Below are positions 8,432 through 17,039 of a DNA stretch of 63,355 nt, piece by piece. Source of the DNA: Bacillota bacterium. Lineage in GTDB: Bacteria; Bacillota; Clostridia; Oscillospirales; Ruminococcaceae. The stretch is taken from positions 1-63,355 of the forward strand of contig JAEZCT010000038.1 in NCBI GenBank assembly GCA_023433405.1. Reading direction: 5' to 3'. The position numbers and the translations under genes are program-made. Every line of letters begins with the position of its first letter. Within the stretch, counting starts at the first letter, position 1. The notes under the pieces were generated by a model. It did not search any database, had not been told where the DNA came from, and saw only the letters and a list, made by a program, of their open reading frames with translations.

Positions 8432-8894
8432 ATGAGGATTACACAGAATATTAAGCAGACTTCCGTCATGAAATTCACTGAGAATACCGTTGAAAAAGGC
8501 AATAAAATTCTCAGCGACGGCTATCGAAGTTATCTCCCGGCACTAAAAGACTTTGTCCATGAGCATAAAGTCTACAAGCCTGATTCAGGTTCCCTTCATT
8601 GGCTGCACATTATGATTATACTAATATCCGATTTAATAGAGTATAAAAATCAAGTGAAAAGCTTTAATTTATGGGTTTTCACGCGGATTTTTATCGACTC
8701 TTTTTGAGGGGATTAGTGTTAGTAACGCAAAGGCTTTTATTCTTGGCACCTATCACGGTTTGCCGAAAGCGTATCAACAGTCTTATTTGGATGAGTTTTG
8801 CTTTCGTTTCAGCAGGCGATATTTCGGTGCTTCCCTTTTTGACAGACTTGCGGTTGCCTTAGTCACCTCTTTTTCGGCTTACTCAAAGGGATAG
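8432..8894 (+). pseudogene. IS1595-type transposase C-terminal remnant, interrupted by a MITE
   Basis: The first part (8432-8618) encodes a stretch with DGYRSYLPALKDFVHEHKVY and LHWLHIM. The second (8719-8894) continues SNAKAFILGTYHGLPK...DEFCFRFSRRYFGASLFDRL and ends in TAG. Joined across the insertion they read as the C-terminal ~120 residues of an IS1595-family DDE transposase. The N-terminal two-thirds is missing. The break is a 100-bp family B element flanked by TTA. No inverted repeats of the parent IS are visible. Clearly non-functional. Confidence 0.85.
8619..8718. repeat. Family B MITE-like element inside the transposase remnant
   Basis: Exactly 100 bp, with imperfect terminal inverted repeats of about 33 bp (TACTAATATCCGATTTAA... 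against ...TTTGAGGGGATTAGTG). TTA is duplicated at 8616-8618 and 8719-8721. Removing the element and one TTA restores the transposase reading frame (LHWLHIMISNAKAF). Confidence 0.9.
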
Positions 8895-8925
8895 CCATGA
8901 GTAAAATAATACTTTTATAAAAAAC

Positions 8926-8956
8926 TTGCTTGTGACGTTACGTCACGAGTTATAAT
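8926..8956 (+). promoter_or_regulatory. MerR-type promoter/operator of the exporter operon
   Basis: The -35 TTGCTT (8926-8931) and -10 TATAAT (8951-8956) are separated by 19 bp, longer than the usual 17. The spacer holds the perfect inverted repeat GTGACGT-T-ACGTCAC (8932-8946). This stretched-spacer-plus-dyad layout is diagnostic of promoters activated by MerR-family untwisting. The merR gene starts 18 bp downstream. Confidence 0.85.
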
Positions 8957-8974
8957 ATCTGTGAGGTGAAAAGA

Positions 8975-9757
8975 ATGAGCGCTCAAAAAGTCTTTACCGT
9001 GGGAGAACTAGCCAAACACTGTGGTGTTACCGTACGAACACTGCAATTTTATGACCGCAGCGGCCTGCTTTCCCCCGTCACCCGCTCGGAAGGGGGGCGG
9101 CGCTTGTATGGGATAGAGGATATGCTTCGTTTGCAGCAGATTATGTTCTTTAAAAGCTTTGGCTTTTCGCTGGATGAGATTAGAGACAGGCTGTTCTCTA
9201 TCCACAACGTGCAGGATTTTGCGATGATTTTGAAAAAGCAAAAAGCGACGATTGAACAGCAAATAGTGTTCCTAACCCAAACAGCTGCGCAGATAGATGA
9301 AACGGTAAGAGAGCTTGAGCAAAGCGAGGAGGTTTCGATTGATCTTGTCTCCCCCATGATGTATCTTGCAAAGCATGACCGCTTTTTGGGCTTCGCCCTC
9401 AAGCAGTTTGAGTGGGACGAGATTAAGGCGTTGATGGAACACTCCAACCCGATAACGGCACAGGAAATTACCTCCACCGATTGGGTGCAGCTGCTTGGCC
9501 GCCTCAAAGAGCTGCATAGCGCGGGAGAAGACCCCTACGGTGAAAAGGGACAGATGTTCGCCAAAGCGTGGTGGGATATGGTCCTTCGTATAACGGGAGG
9601 CAACGAAGATTTGGTTTCGGTTATGGTGAAGGCGGGCAGCGATATGTCCGACTGGCCGGAGGATGTTGAGGATACCAAAAAGGCGCTGGAAGATTTTTTG
9701 TCACCGGCACTTGGGCATTACATGGCTCAAAGCGGCCTTACTTTGCCGCAGGAATAG
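8975..9757 (+). CDS. MerR-family regulator (TipA-like)
   Basis: A 260-residue regulator. Residues ~5-75 are a classic MerR winged helix (VGELAKHCGVTVRTLQFYDRSGLLSPVTRSEGGRRLYG), followed by a dimerisation helix (~80-115). Residues ~125-260 form a helical effector domain, possibly ligand-sensing as in TipA. It probably senses a toxic compound and activates the ABC exporter that follows by 48 bp. The upstream 19-bp-spacer promoter implies autoregulation. ATG 8975 was chosen over in-frame GTG 8966 because AGGTGA lies at proper distance. Confidence 0.88.
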   Translation: MSAQKVFTVGELAKHCGVTVRTLQFYDRSGLLSPVTRSEGGRRLYGIEDMLRLQQIMFFKSFGFSLDEIRDRLFSIHNVQDFAMILKKQKATIEQQIVFLTQTAAQIDETVRELEQSEEVSIDLVSPMMYLAKHDRFLGFALKQFEWDEIKALMEHSNPITAQEITSTDWVQLLGRLKELHSAGEDPYGEKGQMFAKAWWDMVLRITGGNEDLVSVMVKAGSDMSDWPEDVEDTKKALEDFLSPALGHYMAQSGLTLPQE

Positions 9758-9805
9758 CCGCCGGAAGGATAATGGCAGCACATAAAAGAGAGGATGATTT
9801 TTTTT

Positions 9806-10720
9806 ATGAATTACCCAGCAGTGATGGTCCAAGACCTTACAAAGATTTATGGTCCCACTCGTGCAGTAGACGGCATTGGCTTTGAGGTGCAAGCGGGAGA
9901 AGTGTTTGGGTTGCTCGGACCGAATGGCGCCGGCAAAACCACCACACTTGAGTGTATTGAGGGGCTGCGCGCCCCGACCCATGGGATTGTAAGGGTTTGC
10001 GGATTAGACCCTATTAAGGATAAACGCAGGATGCAGGATGTACTGGGCGTCCAGCTCCAATCCTCCGCCCTGCCGGAACAGATTACCGCCGAAGAGGCGA
10101 TGGCCATGGTCTGCGCGTGGCATGGCTGCAAGCCCAGAAAAGACCTGTTGGAGCGTTTTCATTTGGCTCCCCTGTCAGGTAAACGGTTTGGGCAGATGTC
10201 CACCGGCCAGCAAAGACGGTTGCAGCTGGCACTTGCCCTTGCGGGCAGTCCTAAGGTGGTGGTGATGGATGAGCCTACGGCAGGTGTGGATGTTCAGGGT
10301 CGTGCGGAGCTGCACAAATATATCCGGGAGCTGAAATCATCCGGCATTACATTGCTGCTGGCCACCCATGACATGGCCGAGGCACAGTCATTATGCGACC
10401 GCATCGCAATCCTCATCGGCGGTAAGGTGGCGGTGCTGGGAACCCCTGAGCAGGTGACGTCGGCAGGCAGCGCCCAAACCCGCGTGACGATAAAAACAGC
10501 AAAGGGGACTCTGCTTTGCCAAGGGAACGTCCGGTATGCGCGCTTTATGAAGAATACGGATGATTACGCGCTGTGGCTGTGCAGTGACACCGCAAACGCG
10601 GTGATGGAGCTTTTGCGCGCGGCAATGGATGCCGGAGACACCGTGGAGGACCTTCGAGTGGAACGCCCAACGCTGGAAGAACGCTTTATAGAAATTGTTG
10701 TGGGAGGTAAAAGCGCATGA
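9806..10720 (+). CDS. ABC transporter ATP-binding protein (drug/peptide exporter type)
   Basis: A 304-residue nucleotide-binding subunit: Walker A GPNGAGKTT, signature STGQQRRLQLALAL, Walker B VVVMDEPTAGVD and the H-loop LATHD. A C-terminal extension of ~80 residues is typical of DrrA/CcmA-type exporters. It pairs with the ABC-2 permease that overlaps its stop codon. ATG 9806 is preferred to ATG 9794, which touches the AGAGAGG ribosome binding site. Confidence 0.9.
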   Translation: MNYPAVMVQDLTKIYGPTRAVDGIGFEVQAGEVFGLLGPNGAGKTTTLECIEGLRAPTHGIVRVCGLDPIKDKRRMQDVLGVQLQSSALPEQITAEEAMAMVCAWHGCKPRKDLLERFHLAPLSGKRFGQMSTGQQRRLQLALALAGSPKVVVMDEPTAGVDVQGRAELHKYIRELKSSGITLLLATHDMAEAQSLCDRIAILIGGKVAVLGTPEQVTSAGSAQTRVTIKTAKGTLLCQGNVRYARFMKNTDDYALWLCSDTANAVMELLRAAMDAGDTVEDLRVERPTLEERFIEIVVGGKSA

Positions 10721-11454
10721 GCGCATATGTAAGACAGACAATCATCCAATTGCGCCTTGACGCGCGGGATCGGATTACGTTGGTGATTTTCTATATAGTT
10801 CCCCTCGCGTTTTATGGGGTGATGGGGGCGGTATTCTCCTCCATTAACCCCGATATGCAGCACTCCTTAGCGGCTACCATGACAATATACGCCATTACCA
10901 TGGGCGCTGTCATCGGTCTTCCGCCAACACTTGTAAAGCTGCGGGAGACCAAGGTATTACGGGCATACCGCGCGGCCGGAATTCCTTCGGCGGGCGTGCT
11001 GTCGGGTCTTGGAGTCAGTGCGTTGCTTCACGTTGGTGTTGTATCTGCCGTTATTTCGGTGAGCGCACCGCTGCTGTTTGGTGCGTCTCCTCCCTCAAAC
11101 CTGGCCGGGTTTATGCTGGTCTTGCTTGCACAACTATTTTGCGGCGTGGCTTTGGGATTGCTAATCGGCGCTACCGCAAAGAATCAGGCCATGGCAATGA
11201 TGCTGTCGCAGGCGGTGTTTCTGCCTTCGCTGATGCTCAGCGGCGTTATGTTTCCCGCAAATATGCTGCCAAAGCCCTTGGAGCTGCTGGGGCTTATCTT
11301 CCCCGCCACCCATGCGTTACGGGCGTTTATGGGGCTTGCGTATGGTCTTGATGTAAATCACGGCACACTCTCGCTGGTCGTTCTATTCTTTATCGGTATT
11401 TCCGCCGCAATCGTGACGGTCTGGAGGCTTGCATATATCACGCGCGTGAACTAA
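10717..11454 (+). CDS. ABC-2 type permease
   Basis: A 245-residue membrane subunit with about six helices. It has the ABC-2 consensus near the C-terminus (GVMFPANMLPKPLELLGLIFPATHALRAF region, residues ~170-200), which precedes the last helices. Its ATG overlaps the ATPase stop by four bases (ATGA), indicating translational coupling. With the ATPase it forms a small MerR-controlled efflux system. Confidence 0.88.
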   Translation: MSAYVRQTIIQLRLDARDRITLVIFYIVPLAFYGVMGAVFSSINPDMQHSLAATMTIYAITMGAVIGLPPTLVKLRETKVLRAYRAAGIPSAGVLSGLGVSALLHVGVVSAVISVSAPLLFGASPPSNLAGFMLVLLAQLFCGVALGLLIGATAKNQAMAMMLSQAVFLPSLMLSGVMFPANMLPKPLELLGLIFPATHALRAFMGLAYGLDVNHGTLSLVVLFFIGISAAIVTVWRLAYITRVN

Positions 11455-11515
11455 GTTCTTTGTTCATGCCGGTTTTTCCGGGTTTCCGGCTACTGTAATA
11501 TTTGTGTTAACAAAC

Positions 11516-11544
11516 TTGTCTTAATAAATTAAATATGGTACAGT
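11516..11544 (+). promoter_or_regulatory. Promoter of the small membrane protein gene
   Basis: TTGTCT and TACAGT are separated by 17 bp, about 70 bp upstream of the ATG at 11615. Confidence 0.5.
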
Positions 11545-11614
11545 ATTAATAGTGTTTACTATTAATCAAAGCTAGGCAGTTATCGTATGCAAAACCGCCG
11601 GAAAGAGAAAACCC

Positions 11615-11989
11615 ATGTTTGCAATAATTGGATCCACGGCCTTTGGGGCTGCGGCTATTTTGTACATTCTGCTGGCGCTTGGGCTCCCTCTCGGTGAATT
11701 CGCGATGGGCGGACAATACAAGGTGTTGCCCCCTAAGCTGCGGGCGGCTTGTGTGGTGTCGGTACTTATTCAGGTTTTCGCTATCATTATTTTGCTGCAA
11801 ACCGGAGGGCTTGTGCCGTTATTCCTATCGGCGGGAGTGACCCGCGGAATTTGCATTTTTTTCGCGGTTTACATCTCTGTTAATGTACTGTTTAATTTTT
11901 TGTCTAATAGCAAAAAGGAGCGCTTCCTTGCCGGACCTCTGTCTGTCGTCACTTCTGTCTGCTTCTGGGTTACCGCACTGACGGCATAG
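11615..11989 (+). CDS. Small four-helix membrane protein, unknown function
   Basis: A 124-residue protein with four predicted transmembrane segments (residues ~5-25, ~45-65, ~70-95, ~102-122) and short loops. A GEFAMGGQYKVLPP loop follows the first helix. I do not recognise a named family with confidence. The start is supported by GGAAAGAGA about 10 bases upstream and a 17-bp-spacer promoter. A bidirectional terminator separates it from the convergent hydrolase gene. Confidence 0.7.
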   Translation: MFAIIGSTAFGAAAILYILLALGLPLGEFAMGGQYKVLPPKLRAACVVSVLIQVFAIIILLQTGGLVPLFLSAGVTRGICIFFAVYISVNVLFNFLSNSKKERFLAGPLSVVTSVCFWVTALTA

Positions 11990-12081
11990 CTCAAAAGTAT
12001 AAAACAAGTCCCGGTGAATAGTGAAACCTCATGGTGTGCGGTTGTGCAACCATTATGGCTCTACAAAAAAACCACAAACCA

Positions 12082-12118
12082 AAAAGCCTGCATGGGGATA
12101 TCTCCCCATGCAGGTTTT
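12082..12118. terminator. Bidirectional terminator
   Basis: CCTGCATGGGGA-TATC-TCCCCATGCAGG is a perfect 12-bp stem, flanked by AAAAAG on the left and TTTTCTT on the right. It serves the convergent genes at 11615-11989 and 12143-13114. Confidence 0.9.
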
Positions 12119-12142
12119 CTTAATATACTGTTTATGCTCTGA

Positions 12143-13114
12143 TTAAGAAAAGTTATCATTTAAAAACGTCAAGATCGCACCGCTGAACTCTGTATCTTTG
12201 GTTGGCTCTTTGAAATCAGCTTCGTAGCAAATAAAATGCTCATCCCCTTCACGGATAAAGGAGGTTATGTTTACCCCATATTTTTGCGCCTGTCGGGATA
12301 GCTTCTCATACTGGCTAAACGGCACCTGAGTATCCCCAGTAGAGTGCATGAGCAGAATTGGACGGTCGCCCAGCTTGGCTATCCCGTTTTCGGGCGAGTA
12401 GCTTAGCGCGTCAAAGCCGAAGTGCAGACCAAGAAACAGATTAATAAAGGGCATATCCATCACGCCGAGAAACTTTGGCATACCGAACATTGCCATATTA
12501 TCAATAAACAAATCACTCCAAGAGGAAAAGGCCGAGAGGGTAATTACTCCGTCAACACGCCGCAGCTCCCCTGCGGCAATAATTACAGTTCCCGCACCCA
12601 TTGATGTCCCCATTGTAACAATCGGCAACACTCCCGCCCTCTGGTCGGCGGATAAGTAATCAACTCCCGCTTTCACGTCGCGCCATTCGGTCATACCAAA
12701 ACCGATTTCTTCGCCCTCGCTTAGGCTCCTAGCACGCATTTCAATCAGCAGGCTGTCCCACCCGTTGTCGGCAAACATCTTTGCGTAGCCAAAAAAAGCC
12801 GTGACAGATGGATTATCAATCCCTGACAGAATGATAACCGTACCTTTTGGTTTATCGGCGCGGGTTCTCCACGCGGCAAGCGCGAGCTGGTCGTCTGTAT
12901 TTAAGGTGATGCGCTCCGCCTCAACACCAAAATCTGTTGCGTCATGCTGCTTCTGCTCATACCTCTGCCCCAAAAACATTGGCATAACACCAAACGGAAT
13001 GCAGATAAGACCTGCGATGACGATTAAAATCAGAACAACCGCAACAACTGCCGCCGCCTTCTTACCCTTGCGCCTTTTGGGCGCGGTTCTAATTATTGAC
13101 GCGTTAATACTCAT
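12143..13114 (-). CDS. Membrane-anchored alpha/beta hydrolase
   Basis: A 323-residue protein. A Lys/Arg-rich N-terminus (residues ~12-20) precedes one transmembrane helix (~21-48), so the hydrolase domain probably faces outside. The nucleophile elbow is GTSMGAG (Ser near residue 170). A late Asp (HSTGDTQVPF) and His (GDEHFICYE) complete the triad. The overall pattern resembles the YqkD/BAAT-like serine aminopeptidase group. The substrate is unknown. No clear partner lies nearby. Confidence 0.83.
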   Translation of the reverse strand: MSINASIIRTAPKRRKGKKAAAVVAVVLILIVIAGLICIPFGVMPMFLGQRYEQKQHDATDFGVEAERITLNTDDQLALAAWRTRADKPKGTVIILSGIDNPSVTAFFGYAKMFADNGWDSLLIEMRARSLSEGEEIGFGMTEWRDVKAGVDYLSADQRAGVLPIVTMGTSMGAGTVIIAAGELRRVDGVITLSAFSSWSDLFIDNMAMFGMPKFLGVMDMPFINLFLGLHFGFDALSYSPENGIAKLGDRPILLMHSTGDTQVPFSQYEKLSRQAQKYGVNITSFIREGDEHFICYEADFKEPTKDTEFSGAILTFLNDNFS

Positions 13115-13282
13115 GCAATCTCCTCGGTGTGTTGGTTTTATTTACACTTTACTTACCCTTTTATTTTATCATACTATAGGTAAGGTGAAATGGCAAGCAC
13201 ACTGCGTGGTTTTGCTGCGAGTTCTCTTAGGCCTGAATGCTTTTCATTTGATTTTTATACTGTTTTAATCGGCTAATATTAA

Positions 13283-13307
13283 AAAGCAGAAGTAGAAACC
13301 CTGCTTT
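13283..13307 (-). terminator. Terminator of the aldo/keto reductase gene
   Basis: Read on the minus strand, AAAGCAG and CTGCTTT form a stem followed by TTTAAT. It lies about 110 bp after the aldo/keto reductase stop. A family B element half-copy (GATTTTTATACTGTTTTAATCGG) lies just beside it at about 13247-13280. The rest of the 13115-13418 gap shows nothing else. Confidence 0.6.
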
Positions 13308-13418
13308 GATTATTAAAAAAACCGGATTGCGGCAACGTAGTTCAGGAGCAATAGTATAAATAAGCTCAAAGCATACAGTCACGAACCTGATGCCTATAAA
13401 AATTTTACGGGCTGTTTT

Positions 13419-14387
13419 CTACAGCCGAACCAGCTCGCACATTACATGCGGAGGAAGATACACATCCGCCGCCGTTAAGGAGTCCAACAGCTGGCTCATG
13501 CTGCCCGGTCCAATAATCGCGGCAGCCGGCAAGGCGTTGCAGGTAATGTACGCAAGCACAGCCTGTGTAGGCGTAATCCCATATTCTCTGCAGATGCGAA
13601 GCGTGTTCTCCATCCTGCGGCGGGTGATTCCGTTAAGGTACTTTTCACGAAACCGCGGGGCAATAACATCCTCCCTTCCCGCGGCAAGCTTTGCAATTAC
13701 CCCGCCGCCTTGAGAGGAATACGCGAGGACAGGAATGCCATGTGAATAGTAGTACTCGTAATCCTTTCTCTCCAGCATGGGGAGCGCGTTTGGGTCGTTT
13801 GGATGGGGGATTGCGTGGGCAAGCCCCCATTCCATCTCAGACAGTGCAAAGGGGGTTAAGCCTTTATCCGTCGCGTACCGGTTTGCCTCGTCAAAACGGG
13901 CAACCGACCAGTTGGAAGCGCCTATCGCTTTTATGTTCCCCGCCAGTACATATTTGTGCAGGGTATCAATAATCTCCGAAACCGGCACGGAAGTATCGTC
14001 GCGGTGCAAAAGATATACATCCACCCAATCGCGCCCTAAGCTGCGCAAGGTATGTTCCAAATCATGTGCTATATATTCCGCGCCTACCCTACTGCCGGGA
14101 CGCAGAATAAGCGGGTGACAGCATTTTGAAATGACGACCATTTCTTTGCCGTAATGCGACTGGGTAAGCCATTTGCCGATACAGGCTTCGCTGGGGTGAA
14201 TGCCCTCATCCTGCCAATCGCCGTACACGCTTGCGGTATCGATGGTTGAACCCCCGTGCTGCGCATAGGTTTCAAGTAGCATAAACGCGGCGTCTTCGTG
14301 AATTCGCGTGCCAAAGTTTGAGCTGCCCAGAACGATCTTGGATAGCTGAATTTCTCCGCAAGAGGTTGGTACACGTAGCGTTTTCAT
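13419..14387 (-). CDS. Aldo/keto reductase
   Basis: A 322-residue (alpha/beta)8 NAD(P)H-dependent reductase. Visible are the catalytic tetrad elements TIDTASVYGDWQ (Asp and Tyr), VISKCC (Lys) and VYLLHRDD (His). The cofactor-binding segment IIGPGSMSQLLDSL lies near residue 300. It has family-typical length and is cytoplasmic. The substrate cannot be inferred. It is a single gene with its own terminator. Confidence 0.88.
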   Translation of the reverse strand: MKTLRVPTSCGEIQLSKIVLGSSNFGTRIHEDAAFMLLETYAQHGGSTIDTASVYGDWQDEGIHPSEACIGKWLTQSHYGKEMVVISKCCHPLILRPGSRVGAEYIAHDLEHTLRSLGRDWVDVYLLHRDDTSVPVSEIIDTLHKYVLAGNIKAIGASNWSVARFDEANRYATDKGLTPFALSEMEWGLAHAIPHPNDPNALPMLERKDYEYYYSHGIPVLAYSSQGGGVIAKLAAGREDVIAPRFREKYLNGITRRRMENTLRICREYGITPTQAVLAYITCNALPAAAIIGPGSMSQLLDSLTAADVYLPPHVMCELVRL

Positions 14388-14604
14388 TTTTTACCTCAGT
14401 TGAGTAGATGTTGATAATCATTACGAGATAAACTGTGCGGAAAATATCAATCAGGCTAGTTTTCTTGATTTTCCGCGAAGGTATTATACCAGTCAGCGTT
14501 CCTTATTTTCAAGCGAATATTGTCGATTCTAATCAATTTTTGCCTATGCTAACTCCGTTTTTGGGTTTTTATATTGCAGATTGTTTTTAAACAGCCTCTT
14601 TCGT

Positions 14605-16548
14605 TCATTTGAGCTTAAACCGAGCAACCTCTTCACGCAAGAGCGACGACAGTGACGACAGCTGCTGGCTTGCTGCCGAGCTTTGCTCTGCAGTAGAGGC
14701 GTTTACCTGAACAACGGCTGAAACCTGCGCAATCCCCTCCGCAACCTGCGAAATCGCTTCGGCCTGCTGTGCAGACGCGGTATCCACCCTGCTGATGCTC
14801 TCGGTGACCTGATCGGTTTTTTGCGCCATATCCAACAGCAGCTCCTGCGTTTTGCTTGCAACCTGAGAGCCCTGTATTACCGCCTCGGATGAGCCCTCCA
14901 GCAGCTCCGCAGTTTGCTTTGCTGCCTGGGCGGATTTTGCCGCGAGATTGCGCACCTCGTCGGCGACCACGGCAAAGCCCTTACCCGCAGCTCCCGCTCT
15001 TGCCGCCTCCACAGCGGCGTTGAGCGCCAAAATATTGGTTTGGAAGGCAATCTCTTCAATTACCTTTGTAATACTGCTAATTTCACCTGAGGAAGCTGAA
15101 ATGCGCTCCATTGCCCGAGATAATACTTCCATCTGATGTGTGCAGTCGCGGACGACGGAAGTTGTCTCCTTCATATAGCTAACCGCATGTCTGACGTACT
15201 CCACATTCTTCGCGTCCTGCTCGGATATGCGTTCAATACTTGAAGACAGCTCCTCAATGGATGCAGCCTGCTGGGATGAGCCGGACGCCAGGTTTTGCGC
15301 GCCAGCAGCTATCTGCTGTGCGCCGGTGTTCACCTGCTCTGTGGAGGTGATAATGATGGAGACTGTTTTGTTGAGAGAATCGGAGATACGGATCAGGGAT
15401 TCCTTGATTGGTGAAAACTCCCCCTGATAATCCACTTCACTCTCCGCAGTCAGGTCACTGTTGGATAAAGCGGTCAGCACGCCGGATATATCCGCAATAT
15501 AGCTGTTTAGCCCAAGAACGGTGCTGTGCAGCGCGCCCGTCATTCTGGCAAGCTCGTCCCTTCCCTTGGATACCACAACCTGCTCGCTCAGGTTACCGAC
15601 GGCAAGCCGTTCTATCCGTTCCGTCGCCGCCACAATGGGCTTTGTTATATTTTTAGCAAACGCTAGCGCAAAAAATATCCCGATTGTCATCAGTACCAAC
15701 CCGATAGCTAGGCCGATAAACATGACCTTATAAATATTTGCCATGATCTGGCTAACCGGTACGGATACGCTAATCGCCCATTGCTCGGGTCCATTGATGG
15801 GTGTAAACCCATAAAGCCTGCGCTCGCCGTTATAGTCCGCATAGTCTACTCCACTTTCACCGCGACTCATACGACTGATGACATCAGCAACCGACTGGTA
15901 AGCGCTGTCGGACTTAGTCTCCTCTATGTAGTTTACCATTCCCTTAACCAGCTCAACGTTGGGATGGGCGGCGACTACACCAACTTTATCAATGATAAAC
16001 GCGTAGCCACCCTCACCAATCTTAATATTACTGATATTCTGACTGAATGTGTCGTAGAGAATACCCCCATACAAAACACCGCGAAAGCCGGAGCCGTTAT
16101 CAATGGGTGTCGCCATCATAATTGTTACCTGTCCGTCTACCATGTTAACGAGCGGGCTTGACATGTAGGTCTCGCCTACCAGCGCCTTTTGAAAATACTC
16201 GCGTTTGGAAATATCGCTATTGCGTGAGGTTTGACCCGTGGCATCGGCGACTGCGAGGTATTCAAAGCCGGTCTTATCAGCAAGGCTTTTAAGTAGCTCG
16301 TCTTTTTGCTGCCCCTCCAATGAGGTGATGCCATTGATTGAGGCCGCAAGCTGTATTTCATTGCGAAATACCCGAATTTGATTCTCCACCGCCTTACTAT
16401 AGGAGGCAGAGAGGGCATTGACGTCCTCCTGCAGCTGGGAGCTCATGTTTTGATAAAAAACCAGAAGAATCGAGCCTGTAATTATGATGCAGGTAAAGAG
16501 CATTAGTGCTATTATAAACAATCCCAGTTTATTGCGCAGCGATTTCAT
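14605..16548 (-). CDS. Methyl-accepting chemotaxis protein (dCache type)
   Basis: A 647-residue chemoreceptor. It has TM1 (residues ~8-30), an extracellular dCache-like sensor (~35-270; YLAVADATGQTSRNSDISKREYF and GEGGYAFIIDKVG are typical), TM2 (~275-300), a HAMP region (~300-360), and a long cytoplasmic signalling domain with the conserved hairpin tip around EIAFQTNILALNAAVEAARA. The N-terminus matches the GGAAGGAAGAC ribosome binding site. A sigma-D-like promoter upstream ties it to the flagellar regulon. The ligand is unknown; many dCache receptors bind amino acids. Confidence 0.95.
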   Translation of the reverse strand: MKSLRNKLGLFIIALMLFTCIIITGSILLVFYQNMSSQLQEDVNALSASYSKAVENQIRVFRNEIQLAASINGITSLEGQQKDELLKSLADKTGFEYLAVADATGQTSRNSDISKREYFQKALVGETYMSSPLVNMVDGQVTIMMATPIDNGSGFRGVLYGGILYDTFSQNISNIKIGEGGYAFIIDKVGVVAAHPNVELVKGMVNYIEETKSDSAYQSVADVISRMSRGESGVDYADYNGERRLYGFTPINGPEQWAISVSVPVSQIMANIYKVMFIGLAIGLVLMTIGIFFALAFAKNITKPIVAATERIERLAVGNLSEQVVVSKGRDELARMTGALHSTVLGLNSYIADISGVLTALSNSDLTAESEVDYQGEFSPIKESLIRISDSLNKTVSIIITSTEQVNTGAQQIAAGAQNLASGSSQQAASIEELSSSIERISEQDAKNVEYVRHAVSYMKETTSVVRDCTHQMEVLSRAMERISASSGEISSITKVIEEIAFQTNILALNAAVEAARAGAAGKGFAVVADEVRNLAAKSAQAAKQTAELLEGSSEAVIQGSQVASKTQELLLDMAQKTDQVTESISRVDTASAQQAEAISQVAEGIAQVSAVVQVNASTAEQSSAASQQLSSLSSLLREEVARFKLK

Positions 16549-16588
16549 TGCCGTCTTCCTTCCATAAACACCGATACATTTTCAGTAG

Positions 16589-16614
16589 TTATCGGTGATT
16601 TAACGCAATTTTGA
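16589..16614 (-). promoter_or_regulatory. Candidate sigma-D (FliA) promoter of the chemoreceptor
   Basis: On the minus strand TCAA (16614-16611) is followed after 15 bp by CCGATAA (16595-16589), one mismatch from the TAAA-N15-CCGATAW pattern of motility promoters. It lies about 40 bp upstream of the ATG. Confidence 0.5.
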
Positions 16615-16796
16615 TTTAGTATATTTACTTTAAGGATTTTGCTTTGATAATATCAATACAATATCACGCATATAATCAAATTCGGACAATATTAAATAAT
16701 TCTTCAAATATGTCACAACATATGACTTTATACTGCCTCTTTCGTGTTATATTGACTCAAAACGCCAGATTAAGTATAGCACACAAAATGCGATAG

Positions 16797-16827
16797 AAAA
16801 AGGACTTACGCCTTTTGGCGTAAGTCC
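16797..16827 (-). terminator. Terminator of the ABC exporter operon
   Basis: On the minus strand GGACTTACGCC-AAAA-GGCGTAAGTCC is a perfect 11-bp stem followed by TTTTTC. It lies about 210 bp after the stop of the 630-residue ABC gene. Confidence 0.85.
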
Positions 16828-17039
16828 ACATCATGATATTACGAAATATTTCTCTAAAAGCCGATGTTCCTTGATATTTAGCGGGGTATTATATCCGAAC
16901 ATCTTTCTCTTTCAGCGTTTTAAGGGGTAAACAACAAGAGAATCACTGTCACATATTTCGGGTTTTCGTTAATTTACTTTCGTATTTTTTCAGGGGTATT
17001 TCATCCACGCCAAAAAAAATTGCGAAAAAGCGCACACGA

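Noticed and set aside
14437..14476. Hairpin GCGGAAAAT...TTTTCCGC between the chemoreceptor and aldo/keto reductase genes
   Set aside because: The stem is imperfect with no T-run on the relevant strand; not strong enough to call a terminator.
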